DNA of 64,000 bases from Isoetes taiwanensis (lineage: Eukaryota > Streptophyta > Lycopodiopsida > Isoetales > Isoetaceae), in the NCBI GenBank assembly GCA_021234155.1, contig JAJEKV010000010.1:7354871-7418870 (forward strand). The letters run 5' to 3'. Each line of letters opens with the position of its first letter. Position 1 is the stretch's first letter. The notes beneath the pieces were generated by a model that was not told the origin of the DNA, made no database searches, and worked only from the letters and a program-made list of their open reading frames with translations. Shown in pieces: positions 21,060 to 32,419 of the stretch. The translations under genes and the position numbers were made by a program.

Positions 21060-23814
21060 AACATGGCACGTGGGCTCTAACATGCCAAGGTGGCACAAAT
21101 ATGCCACGTGGGCCCCAACATGCCACCTAGGCTCTAACATGCCACGGTGGCTCAAACATGCCACGTGGGCTCCAACATGCCACCTAGGCTCCAACATGCC
21201 AAGGTGGCTCAAACGTGCCATATAGGCTCCAACAAGCCACCTAGGCTTAATTAAACATGCCAAGGTGGTTCAAATATGCCAAAGTGGCTCAAACATGCCA
21301 CCCGGGCTCCAACATGCCACCTCGGCTCCAATATGCCACCTAGACTCAAACATGCCAAGGTGGCTCAAACATGCCATGCAGGCTCCAACATGCCACCTAG
21401 GCTCCAACACACCAAGGTGGCTCAAACATGCCACCTAGGCTCCAACATGCCAAGGTGGCTCAAACATGCCATCGAGGCTCCAACATGCCACCTAGGCTTA
21501 ACCATGCCAAGGTGGCTAAAACATGCCACGTGGGCTCCAATGCCACCTAGGCTCCAACATGCCAAGGTGGCTCAAAGGTGGCACATGGGCTCCAACATGT
21601 CACCTAGGCTCCAACATTTCAAGGTGGCTCAAACATGCCACCTAGGCTCCAATATGTCAAGGTGGCTCCAAAATGCCAAGGTGGCTCAAACATGCCAAGG
21701 TGGATCAAACTTGCCGTGGGTTTCCAACATGCCACCTAGGCTCCAACATGCCAAAGTGGCGCAAACATGCCACCTAGGCTCCAGCATGCCAAGGTGGCTC
21801 CAACATGCCACGTGGCCCCCAACATGCCAAGGTGGCTCAAACATGCCACAAAGGCTCCGACATGCCACCTTGGCTCCAACATGCCAAGGTTGGCTCCAAC
21901 ATGCCACCTAGGCTCAAGCATGCCAAGGTGGCTCAAACATGCCACTTGGGCTCCAACATGCCACCTAGGCTCAAACATGCCACCTAGGCTCCAACATGCC
22001 AAGGTGGCTCAAACATGCCACAAAGGCTCCGACATGCCACCTTGGCTCCAAAATGCCAAGGTTGGCTCCAACATGCCACCTAGGCTCAAGCATGCCAAGG
22101 TGGCTCAAACATGCCACTTGGGCTCCAACATGCCACCTAAGGCTCAAACATGCCACCTAGGCTACAAATGTTAAGGTGACTCACAACATGCCACCTAGGC
22201 TCCAACATGCCAAGGTGGCTCAAATGTGCCACCTAGGCTCCAACATGCCAAGGTGGCTCAAACATGCCATCTAGGCTCCAACATGCCACCTAGGCTTAAA
22301 CATGCCAAGGTGGCTCAAAGATGCCACGTGGGCTCCAATGCCACCTAGGCTCCAACATGCCAAGGTGGCTCCAACATGGCACGTGGGCTCCAACATGTCG
22401 CCTAGTCTCCAACATGCCAAGGTGGCTCAAACATGCCACCTAGGCTCCAATATGTCAAGGTAGCTCCAATTTGCCAAGGTGGCTCAAATATGCCAAGGTG
22501 GCTCAAACTTGCCGCGCGGTTTCCAACATGCCACCTAGGCTCCAATATGCCAAAGTGGCGCAAACATGCCACCTAGGCTCCAGCATACCACCGAGGCTCC
22601 AACATGCCAAGGTGGCTCCAACATGCCACCTCGGCTCCAACATGCCAAGGTGGCTCAAACATGCCACAAAGGCTCCAACATGCCACCTAGGCTCCAACAA
22701 GCCAAGGTGGCTCACAACATGCCACCTAGGCTCCAACGTGCCAAGGTGGCTCAAATGTGCCACCTAGGCTCCACCATGCCACCTAGGCTCAAACATGCAA
22801 CCTAGGCTCCAACATGACCCCTTGGCTCAAACATGCCACGTGGGCTCCAACATGCCACCTAGGCTCCAACATGCCAAGGTGGCTCAAATGTGCCACCTAG
22901 GCTCCAACATGCCACCTAGGCTCAAAAATGCCAAGGTGGTTCAAACATGCCGAGGTGGCTCCTACATGCCACACGGGTCCAACATGCCACCTAGAACTCA
23001 AACATGCCAAGGTGGCTCAAACATGCCAAGCTGGCTCCAACATGCCACCTAGGTTCCAACATGCCAAGGTGGCTCAAACATGCCACGTGGGCTCCAACAT
23101 GCCACCTAGGCTCCAACACACCAAGGTGGCTCAAACATACCACCTAGGCTCCAACATGCCAAGGTGGCTCAAAAATGCCATCTAGGCTCCAACATGCCAC
23201 CTAGACTTAAACATGCCAAGGTGGGTCAAACATGCCAAGGTGGCTCAAACATGCCACGTGGGCTCCAAGGCCACCTAGGCTCCAACATGCCAAGGTGGCT
23301 CAAACATGCCACAAAGACTCCGACATGCCACCTTGGCTCCAACATGCCACCTAGGCTCAAGCATGCCAAGCTGGCTCAAACATGCCACGTGGGCTCAAGC
23401 ATGCCACCTAGGCTCAAACATGCCACCTAGGCTCAAACATGCCAAGGTGGCTCAAACATGCCATCTAGGCTCCAACGTGCCACCTAGGCTCAAACATGCC
23501 ACCTAGGCTCCAACATGCCAAGGTGGCTCAAACATGTCACCTAGGCTCCAACATGCCACCTAGGCTCAAACATGCCAAGGCGGCTCAAACGTGCCACATA
23601 GGCTCCAACATGCCACCTAGGCTTAAACATGCCAAGGTGGTTCAAACGTGCCACATAGGCTCCAACATGCCACCTAGGCTTAAACATGCCAAGGTGGTTC
23701 AAATATGACAAGGTGGTTCAAACATGCCATGCGGGCTCCAACATGCCACCTAGGGTCCAATATGTCGAGGTGGCTCAAACATGCCAAGGTGGCTCAAACA
23801 TGCCATGTGGGTCC
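21060..23814 (+). repeat. 19-bp-unit minisatellite, forward block
   Basis: About 145 head-to-tail units of 19 bp. Two unit types predominate, CATGCCACCTAGGCTCCAA and CATGCCAAGGTGGCTCAAA, often alternating to give a 38-bp higher-order unit; a third type carries CACGTGGGC. GCCACCTAGGC and GCCAAGGTGGC are nearly reverse complements of each other, so neighbouring units can pair. Three units are 57 bases, which gives a 19-residue repeat in each frame, and the near absence of stops produces ORFs of up to 211 codons (MPPRLQHAKVAQTCHLGSN type). I read these as by-products of the repeat. Confidence 0.95.
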
Positions 23815-23816
23815 AG

Positions 23817-24222
23817 GTGCATGTTTGAGACACCTTGGCATGTTGGAGCCTAGGTGGCATGTTTGAGCCACGTTGGCATGTTGGAGCCTAAGTGGCGTGT
23901 TTGAGCCATATTGACATGTTGGAGCCCACGTGGCATGGTTGAGCCACCTTGGCATGCTGGAGCCTAGGTGGCATATTTGAGCCCAGGTGGCATGTTTGAG
24001 ACACCTTGGCATATTGGACCCTAGGTGGCATGTTTGAGCCACCTTGGCACGTTGAGGCCTAGGTGGCGTGTTTGAGCCAGATCGGCATGTTGGAGCCCAC
24101 GTGGCATGGTTGAGCCACCTTAGCATGTTGGAGCCTAGGTGGCATATTTGAGCCTAGGTGGCATATTTGAGCCTAGGTGGCATGTTTTTGCCACCTTGGC
24201 ATGTTGGAGCCTAGGTGTCATG
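23817..24222 (-). repeat. 19-bp-unit minisatellite, inverted block
   Basis: At 23815-23817 the array switches strand: the last 405 bases are about 21 units of the same repeat in reverse complement (CATGTTGGAGCCTAGGTGGC, CATGTTTGAGCCACCTTGGC). The two blocks meet almost without a spacer and therefore form a large hairpin-capable inverted repeat. Confidence 0.93.
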
Positions 24223-24235
24223 TCACCCAAAATTT

Positions 24236-24405
24236 GCCAATGTCACCTTGGCAAGATCCCCCTGCTGTAACTTTTGTGATATGTCGCTCCACATCGGGAA
24301 CTTCAGACTGCGACTGAATCCCAACAATGGTGTTAATTGGACACTCGTGGCTCCCCGATTCGTCCCTGTAGAACGGATGGCGTAGTGGAATCTGGACCTT
24401 AGTTG
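24236..24405 (-). repeat. Diverged repeat related to 36640-36812
   Basis: Read on the minus strand, this segment begins AGGTCCAGATTCCACT and aligns for about 170 bases, at a guessed two-thirds identity, with the minus-strand segment starting at 36812. Both begin with a VQIPL reading. It could be part of a decayed retroelement. I do not recognise the family. Confidence 0.5.
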
Positions 24406-25525
24406 ATGTCAATACTATCTAATAATAATGTGGTCCCGATGAAGAACCGTATATTTATAACTCTAGAATTGTGAAGGTGTCTTTCACCAGATTCGTTATC
24501 TAAATTAGTAATGAAGTCGACGCCGGGCGATTGCTTTTGGGGAAGAAGACGTATTTTTTTGTTCCTTAAGGTCAGATTGTGGATAGCATCATGTGGACAG
24601 CATCGCGCGTGTGCCCTGGGCACATGTTGGGCAGCCAACGGCTTTTCAATTCCGGATCCTGAAGGTGGCGGCATGGCGATGAAGGGGAGGGGCAGGTCCT
24701 TCTTTCAAATTTGCAGTAGCTTCTTCAAATCTTCGGCTATTTGTGGAGTCCATCCATTGCAAGGATTGGTGTTTGGGTAAATCGGAGTGGGAGAAGGCCT
24801 TTGGGAAATTTGTCGAATGCGTTTGAAGTGAGAGGAAGGGGAAAAGACTGGGCAATTTTTTGCAGTCTGGTTTTTATATTGCCAAAATGCCTGCGCATCT
24901 TCTCTGAGGCTGGGATCGATGCAAAGGGTGCCTTCAATTTCCTTGACGAGGGATTTGATGAATCCAAAAGCTCCCCTTTGCTCCTCCGCAAGCTGAAATG
25001 GTTGGAAGTGATTAATGACTAGCATCGTAGCTGCGGTGTAACACCATTGCTAGGAACAAATATAGTTCTGCTTCACCTTGTAGCCTAAGTTCCATTTCTG
25101 ATTCCCCTGTTTCTAGCTCTATTAGCTGTGCCCAGACCCATCAGAATTATAGTTTTGTAACTGTTGAGCAGTGTCACAGCTATGGCGGCGGTCGAATTTG
25201 CACCATTGAAGGCTGCAATGATTGTCGTTGATACAGTTTCAATTAATCTTCTATATTTTGCTTCAAGCCATGGTTCCGTGCAAAGGGCGCTCCTATTAAT
25301 TGGGGTCAATTTGACCCCATACTGACCCCATTCGGTGGCTTGGATCTTCCTAGCCAACATATTCTGTAGAAGGTGCCGTCATCTAACGGCCCATAAACCA
25401 TAATACAAGCAATAAATCATAATACACCATAAGAAACCCATGTATTCAATGGCCGAGATTAATGCCAAAATGGACGGCCTGGATTTTGATCCAGGTCCTA
25501 TCATTTTATTGGTCGTTCAAATTAA
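24406..25525. other. Unassigned, possibly a decayed coding region on the minus strand
   Basis: Several adjacent minus-strand frames (25360-25085, 25025-24705, 24674-24399) have a reasonable amino-acid mix (for example LREDAQAFWQYKNQ) but no domain I can name. Overlapping plus-strand frames exist, and I do not call a gene. Confidence 0.35.
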
Positions 25526-25830
25526 CGAGACGTTTCCTGCCTCCATCGCCTAACCGCCTTAACGGGACTATTCCCGCCTTAACCCACCATGGGAACTATT
25601 CCCGCCTTAACGGGACTGTTCCGCTCGAGCTATGCCGCCCAGCTATTCCACTATTGCGCCCAGCTATGGAGCCTATTCCACTATTGCGCCCAGCTATGGC
25701 GAACGACTCCAGCTATGGCGAATGGCGGCTCAAACATGCGGTTCAAACAGCTCAAAATGGCGAATGGCTCCAGCTAAGCCGAATGGCTTGAATCCTCCAG
25801 CTATGGCGAATGGCAGCTTTCTTCACGACC
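25526..25830. repeat. Short imperfect repeats (CCGCCTTAACGGGACT, CCAGCTATGGCGAA)
   Basis: A cluster of short repeated phrases: CGCCTTAACGGGACTATTCC (three related copies), CTATTCCACTATTGCGCCCA (two copies) and AGCTATGGCGAATGG-like units. It makes overlapping ORFs in all plus frames with no recognisable protein. Confidence 0.7.
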
Positions 25831-26879
25831 TCATCGGCCGCTATAATTCATATCAGAAGTGTGGCGCCCAATTTAATGGGCCTAAAGCTGCTTCTTGAAC
25901 AGGTATGAGGAGTTATTGTGTAGCTCGAGGCAAAAAAGCAGGAAGCTGGAGGTTCTGTTGCAGGCCGTTTTACTCTGATACAAAGGTACTATGAAAAAAG
26001 CACTACGAAGCATATTTCAGAGATGTTTGTAGATTTCAGAAGTGTGTTTATGCCTAGTCTGTGTGTTTTAATTTTATTTGCTCTGCCAGGGGATTTTTAT
26101 TAGCTGGAACCAGCGAAAATCCTGCTATGTACTTTGTTCATAGCCAAGTTTGGCTTTGGCTTCTTTCGAGCAAGCATAACCAGGCTTGCAAAAAATGAAG
26201 TTATTGCGCATAACAGTTGGCAATGTCAGATAAGAATCTCTATTACCTCTGATATTTATCCCCTTGTTATTCTTTTTCAGACTTATATTTTTGTATGCAG
26301 GAAGGACTTCTTGTCCGTGTGTTTAGCCAAGAGCAAAATGATTGCCAAGAGCTCTTGTCAGGTAACCTTATTTTTGATTTCCTGTTTTGCCAAAGTTTTC
26401 TTGGAGAACTAAGATTCGGCTGTATGACAGGTTAGGGCTTGCACAGATCCGGAAAGGATAGTGCAGTCAGATGGAAGGAATAGGTCCTGATGGAGCATTC
26501 AAGGAAGCGGATGTGCTTTCACAGCTCTAGAAGCATATTTGGTCTATCTGATCTTTAATACAAAATCTGATAAAGGAAAAATTGTAGACATTTCTATAAA
26601 TTTGGGAAGGAATACTGTTTTAACTGATTTGGTTTGAGAATCAGATGGAAAGAAATAGACACGAAATGTTGTGAACCTTAACAACTATTTAATTGTTTTA
26701 AACCTTGACCATTGATGTAATATTTTAAACATAATGTTTTAATCTAATGTGGATTGCAATTTAATAATGCCTTATGGGATTGTTTGGGTTCGACTCCCAA
26801 AAGGTTATGCAAAAAAACATTTTTTTTTTAATTTTAAAAAAATGCCGCGTGACAATATTTAATTAGCTAAAATAATGCT
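25831..26879. other. No gene seen
   Basis: AT-rich sequence. No supported coding region, RNA gene or structured repeat. Confidence 0.4.
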
Positions 26880-27320
26880 TTTTTATTTGGTAGTATACAC
26901 GAAAACAACATGTAGTTCTTTAAAACTATGTGTCTTTATTTGAAAAGCACCATATTTAAAAACAACTATTTTAAAAACCCACATGTTGATATTTCCTTAA
27001 ACCACATATAATTTAGTTAAAACAACTACTATCCACGTCGATATTCTGTTAAGCCATATGTATTTTTAGTAAAAACAATACTTAAAAACAACTACTACTT
27101 AAAAAAACCACATGTGGATATTCTGTTAAACCATATGTTATTTTTAGTAAAAACAACACCCAAAAACAACGCATTGAATTTTATTAACAGGACTATCAAA
27201 TTTCTATGCATAGACTTTTGATACAAAAACTACACGTTGTTTCTAGCATTTTCGGAACAATACTATGGGTGGTCTTTAAATATTGTTTTTTTGCAGAAAC
27301 AACAGCAAAAAACTACACAT
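26880..27320. repeat. Degenerate AAAACAACTAC/CCACATGTGG array
   Basis: Loose repetition of AAAAACAAC, ACTACTTAAAAA and CCACATGTGGATATTCTG with a larger unit of about 100 bp repeated around 26990-27160 (CATATGTTATTTTTAGTAAA in both). Confidence 0.65.
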
Positions 27321-27669
27321 TGAGCAAATTTTGGGGTTAGTGTGTTTTGATTCAGGACTGTCCCAGTAGCTCATATTGCAACCACACCTCTTTCATCTGT
27401 AATGGCTGCTCCTCATTCTTAGATAAAGCTTATAGCAATGGATCAATGACAGCTTTTATGAATAAACAGTACAATTCCAATTCCAGCATGTACTTATATG
27501 TATTTATGGACCTACATGAAATAAGAAAAAAAATCAGCTGCCAAAAATTGTCCAAAAACTTAATCAAGACTAAGCAGGGAGTAGTCACATATCTTACTTG
27601 AATATGAAAGCAAATACCAATTGGACTCGCAAGGGGCATAGACACATTCCATCTATGGATCGAACATTG

Positions 27670-28189
27670 TTAATCAAAAAGTAGAGTTGGCATGGGTTGC
27701 CTTTTCCTCCCTGCATCTCTATTATGACGGAAGAAGGAAATAATCATATTACTCCCCTGTTCCTGTAGATGCCATTCTGTAAAGAGACCACTGTTGTCAA
27801 AACATCCACTCAACTTGTAAAAAATACACTTGTGTATTAGTGGAGACTGTCCTGTGACATGACTTAGTTGTAAGCAAAGGCACAATTTGTAGAACTAAAT
27901 TATAGCATGTTAGCAAACACCTATACAAAAGCATGCATAAAGAAAACGTAAAAAAAAAAAAGCATGTGTAAAGAGGAAAGCATGCAAATGGCAGACCATA
28001 CCTTTAAATATAAAGTGCAGCTTATTGTCATCATACAATCAGAACTTCTTGAACATTCTAGGAAGCAATCAGATAGTCTGACATACCAGATTTTAGGTAT
28101 TGGATAATGTTGGGCTCCAATGCCATTGTGCTTTTTACACATGCATTGACAATTGACTGTTTTTGTTGAATCAAGTACTTTAAATGGAT
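27670..28189 (-). CDS. Last two exons of an unidentified spliced gene
   Basis: Two exons with agreeing splice phases. The upstream exon 28189-28087 follows a TTTCTGTGCAG acceptor, has 34 codons plus one base (including KQSIVNACVKSTMALEPN) and ends at a strong GTATGT donor. The last exon, 27776-27670, follows a CTCTTTACAG acceptor and ends with TAA (…RKRQPMPTLLFD). Together they give a plausible 69-residue C-terminus. I do not recognise the family. It may continue the exons at 28913-29286 on the same strand, but the connection in between is not resolved. Confidence 0.5.
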
Positions 28190-28315
28190 CTGCACAGAAA
28201 GTAACCAAAAGCTTATATTTTGAAAAGAACCGTGGACATTAGTGCCTTCATGCTTAGACAAAAATTATACGTTCAGACAACAAAGGTCTTAACATTATAT
28301 TTTCAACAAAGCCAG

Positions 28316-28445
28316 AGCATTTGTATCTAAATGCATAGCGACAAAGAATTACCACCAACTCCAACCAAACCAAAGCACCCGTACCTAAATGCATAGCAAC
28401 ACTCGTATCTAAATGCATAGCAACAAAGGATTACCACCAACTCAA
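28316..28445. repeat. Local duplication (CTAAATGCATAGC phrase)
   Basis: The phrase GTATCTAAATGCATAGC occurs three times, and AATTACCACCAACTC twice, within about 130 bp, in a presumptive intron or intergenic stretch. Confidence 0.7.
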
Positions 28446-28912
28446 ATGATGAAATCTGTTTCCAAAGCATAATCTGATAAAAAAAGAGTAAATCTGATAA
28501 TCTGGTGAGAATAAATATTGTAGATCAAATTTGGTACACCTTATTGATGAGCAACAACCTCTTCCGCTGGACTCTCAAGCAGAAAATAGATACGGATAAC
28601 AAAGAACAAATAAAAATGGTTTTAAACTTGAAAATAAAAAAGCAGTTTTGCTGCACTTCAGCCTCGCATGAAAATGGTCCAACATTATTTATTGGTATTC
28701 TAAGGTTAAAGGAAACTTAGAGTAGTCTAAAGCTATGCTAACACAAATGGTTGAACATAACTCTATCAAGATAGGTTTATCTGTATCTGGCTCACCCAAT
28801 AAACACCTAAGCTACTGGGGTAATGGCTTGTAATGCCAAAATATAATAGCCTAGCTTCTAGATGTTCTCTCATTGTCTTTCATTTCAAGAAATGGATGGC
28901 TAAACTTGAAGA

Positions 28913-29286
28913 TTAGATAACAAACCATGGTGCTCGTGAGATTCCACGTATAGCAGCAAGCACTTCATCAGCAACCACTTCTGCGCCTAAGCAATCCTTC
29001 TTGGTAGATTTGTGAGTAATTAATTCTGTAATTTGATACCCTGCTCCTCTGGCTTTTGCTGGTTTAGAAAGATCTGCAAATCAATGCATGCTAGAATTTT
29101 AGTCATTGATGTTGCATGAGTGTTCATAACTTCACAATGACAATCACATGGCTTAATATTAACCAGAACAGTACTTGTTGTGCAATATCACCTGGAGTTG
29201 ACTCCCATGGAAGCATCTGGAGCGTAAATTGGCATTGAATAAATGTTGGAGCAGCGTAAACTTTCCTAGAAGTATCGTATACTGAC
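28913..29286 (-). CDS. Two further exons of an unidentified spliced gene
   Basis: Exon 29286-29192 (approximate 5' edge) reads SVYDTSRKVYAAPTFIQCQ and FTLQMLPWESTP, ending at a GTGATA donor. Exon 29073-28913 begins after a TGATTTGCAG acceptor and the phases join exactly, giving …STPDLSKPAKARGAGYQ…ISRAPWFVI and a TAA. Codon composition and both splice sites look genuine, so I believe this is real coding sequence. I could not identify the family. Either the stop at 28913 is the true end, or a donor just before it leads on to the exons at 28189. Upstream exons probably lie at 29.4-30 kb. Confidence 0.5.
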
Positions 29287-30369
29287 CTCCCCCAAAATTG
29301 TTGTCAGTTCACTCCTCAAATACTCTACTATCCAGCCAGTGGCTAGAGAAACCTGGGAATTGGCCTGGAGACATAAAAACAAAAATTTTAAAACCGAATA
29401 AATCAAGACATTTTGCTTGCCCAAGTGCAGTGTCACTGCCCATAACATTACATTCCATATAGAAATTCATCACATTGCATTTACCCAAGCCAGCACATGA
29501 AATAAAGCATTTACATGAAATAAACAACTCTGAAATCATCCCCAAACTATGGTCGTAGTTGCAAGATAAACTATGTTGCTTCTTCCTAAACTATAACATC
29601 TATGCTCACGATAAAAAGAGGACTCTGGATGCATGGGTTCACAGAACATACCTATTTAGAATATAAAATGATGCTCATTCCAAGGATTTCTTCCTGCCAA
29701 AAGAAAGATGCAAATAACAACAAAAGAACCTGGGGTATCCACGACATGAATGATGCGACCAAAGTGGAGTTGCGGCCAACTGGCAAGTAACTATAAGATG
29801 GCTACAAAACTTGGAACGGAACTTCCTGGTAAATAAAAATTTCCAGCGTTACCATCACTTAGCAATTTCATGCACACAGGCAAACACTGGTTAAACGACT
29901 ATGCACCTTAAAACATTCAAAGGAAAACCTCAAAGACGACAAAGCCGTCGACCTCAAGAGGATCATCTCCGAAGGCAAGGGCTAACCCGTTAAAAAAAAG
30001 GGTCTGATTAAAGGACCAATCCAGAGCTCCAAAAGGCCAGAATAGGAAGAAGCAACAAATAAACAGAACGTAGCATCCATGCATCCATCAATCGTGGCAT
30101 TCTCCCAGCTACATCGAATAAGGAGAGCAAAAAAAGAAAGACCAGAACCCCAAAGTGCAAAATCATGCGAAGGGAATTTCTTCGATTTTTGGAAAGCCAA
30201 AAATTTATTCCGGTAACTAAACTCTCAAAAACCTTAGAAAAATAACATAAAAATATTCCAAAAATATTTTTCATCATACCGGATAATCCCAAATTAAAAG
30301 AGTTGATACAATCGCACTACGCGCGAGACATGCTAAATAAATGATCCATATAAAAAAGATCCATATGAC
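29287..30369. other. Probable introns or 5' exons of the unidentified gene
   Basis: No firm exon. Exon-like pieces with possible splice sites occur on the minus strand near 29727-29787, but their reading frame is ambiguous. A TCGCACTACGCGCGAGA palindrome relic is at 30312-30328. Confidence 0.3.
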
Positions 30370-32303
30370 TTACTCTTTTGTGGGTGAAGTCGCCTTTTCT
30401 CCCATCCTGGATGTCCGATCTTCTTCTTCAGCTCTGATAGGACTAGGGTCAGTTTGTTCAAGAAGAACAAAAGTATTCTGCATATCTGGTTCCTGTGGAT
30501 TTACCTCAAGAATTTTCTCCTCTTCTGATAAGGCCGTTGCCAACTTCTCCTGAGTCTGTAGATCTATGATTGGTGGCGACTTTGGTGGTGGACTTCGTGA
30601 TTCAGTTTCACTTTCATCTGAAGCGAACTCCTCATGAGAGACAATGTTTTCTGAAGTGCCATCCTCTACATCCTCCTCTTCAGACTCTTGCTCTGCCTCC
30701 TTCTTTCTCTCCCTCTTTGCATCGTTTTGACCTTGTCGATTCTGCCTCTGTGCTTGCTTCCCTTGATATGTCAGATGATGCTTCTCCACATCAGGATAAT
30801 ACAGCTCCAGAAACTCTTTCTGCTGCTCAGTGGCCACTTAGCTTTGAACTTTTCTGCCATTGGCTAGAGCTTCACGCCCAACCCTACCATTGGAAAAGTA
30901 GTCACAGGCTAAGCCTCCCTTGGACACAAATGTATCCACGAGGTAGAAAGCCAAGTCGAGCTTAGTCTGTACTTGTTCACTGCACCTCCCTTCAAGCCAA
31001 CCTGTTTGTACTCTAATTCCTTCTCACATTCCTCAGTGGTCAGGTTAGGAGTAAGCTCATCGGTCCAGAGGTAATTATCCAAGCTCTTCTTCTCTGTAAA
31101 TCTGAGTACCGGCTCAGGAAGCTTTTGGCGACCATCCTTGTGTGCATCGTAAACCGCGTCCTCTACATTATTTATGATCATGTAAGTGATCATTGTTATG
31201 CCATGAGTGACATAATTGTTCTTAGCAGGCGTCCCATCTACCAGCACCCCGTGGCGCACACTCATATTGGCCTCTATCTGAGTGGTGGCCTGCAAGATCT
31301 TTGGATATTCCTCTGCAGGTTCAGACAGGAACACAAGTGTGATGTACTCTTGGGTGGTCTGCTTGAGACAATTTGAGAGCATAGAGATGTAGTAGTCGAT
31401 ATCCTGAGGGTATGTCCGACAGTCCACCACAAACAATGAAGCTGTATTTGGAATAGTCCAGGTGGCAACAACCAGAGAACCATGACAGGACTTCACCATG
31501 TAGGTTTCTGATATAGTCTCAGAAATGTCCAAGTCCCCACTGACTCTGCACCTCAGCTCCACACGGACCTTTGATGGCAGATGGGCTGGTTTTTCCTTGT
31601 TCCTAGATTTATATGCTTGAATAAATCCAGGCGAATACTTCGACTACCTGAGCAGGTCTTCATCTGTTATTTTCATCATGTCCAAGATACTTTGCTCAGA
31701 TAGGTTTTGTATTCCAGACATCTCAAAGAGCTCCTTTGAGATGGCCTCCCTCATGACACGGAGATCTTTCATGGACTTGCAGGCCTCTGGACAGGATGGT
31801 ACCTCTTTGATTTTTTAGACCTTCTTCACAAAGACTTGTCCATCTATAACAGACTGGAGCACCTTGAGAATTTCTTCTTCCCTTAACCCCTATGCACTCC
31901 TCAAGTATGTAACTGTAAAATCTTCAAGGGATCCTTTCTCAGGTTTCCCTGCTTTTCCTACAAGCTCTCCTGCTGTCCACTTGTTCCACACCTCATTCCA
32001 TTTGTCCCACACATGATCAGGACTGAACACTATGTGGTAGGAATCTGATGGGCCTTCCTTGGACTTCTTCTTCTTGGTGCCAGTTTCCTCTTCCTCCTCT
32101 GCAACATCCTTCTTCTTTTGTATGATGACCTTGCTGATCATCTTAATCATTTCGTCGTAAGAGTTGTCTTTCTTCTCCCCCTGCTTCTTTCTCTTTGAAA
32201 TTGGACGGCCAAGCTCAATCCATTGATTTCTAGCTTGCCTCAATTGCATGGGATATGGTCTGAGATAAGAATATAAAACCATTAGTATCATATAGATCTC
32301 CAT

Positions 32304-32320
32304 TTCGCGCGTAGCGCGAG
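32304..32320. repeat. CG-rich palindrome in an intron
   Basis: TTCGCGCGTAGCGCGAG: arms TCGCGC and GCGCGA around GTA, inside the 190-bp intron of the ParB-like relic. Confidence 0.85.
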
Positions 32321-32350
32321 CATTCCGAATAGAGAAAGTAAAAAACTTAA

Positions 32351-32419
32351 TCGCGCTACGCGCGAGACTGCAGACCAATGTTGGGTCTGCATTGGTCTGC
32401 AGTCTCGTGCGTAGCGCGA
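32351..32419. repeat. 30-bp inverted repeat (hairpin) built on the CG palindrome
   Basis: Two 30-base arms, TCGCGCTACGCGCGAGACTG plus CAGACCAATG and its reverse complement with one mismatch, enclose a nine-base loop (TTGGGTCTG). Each arm contains one TCGCGC-type palindrome. It lies in the same intron as the palindrome at 32304. Confidence 0.9.

Noticed and set aside
21276-23708. ORFs of 60-211 codons in several frames over the minisatellite
   Set aside because: Open in all frames with a 19-residue period from the 19-bp unit; no signal or domain. Explained by absence of stop codons in the unit.
21060-24222. CRISPR-like look of regularly spaced repeats
   Set aside because: Units are contiguous without unique spacers, and the genome is eukaryotic.
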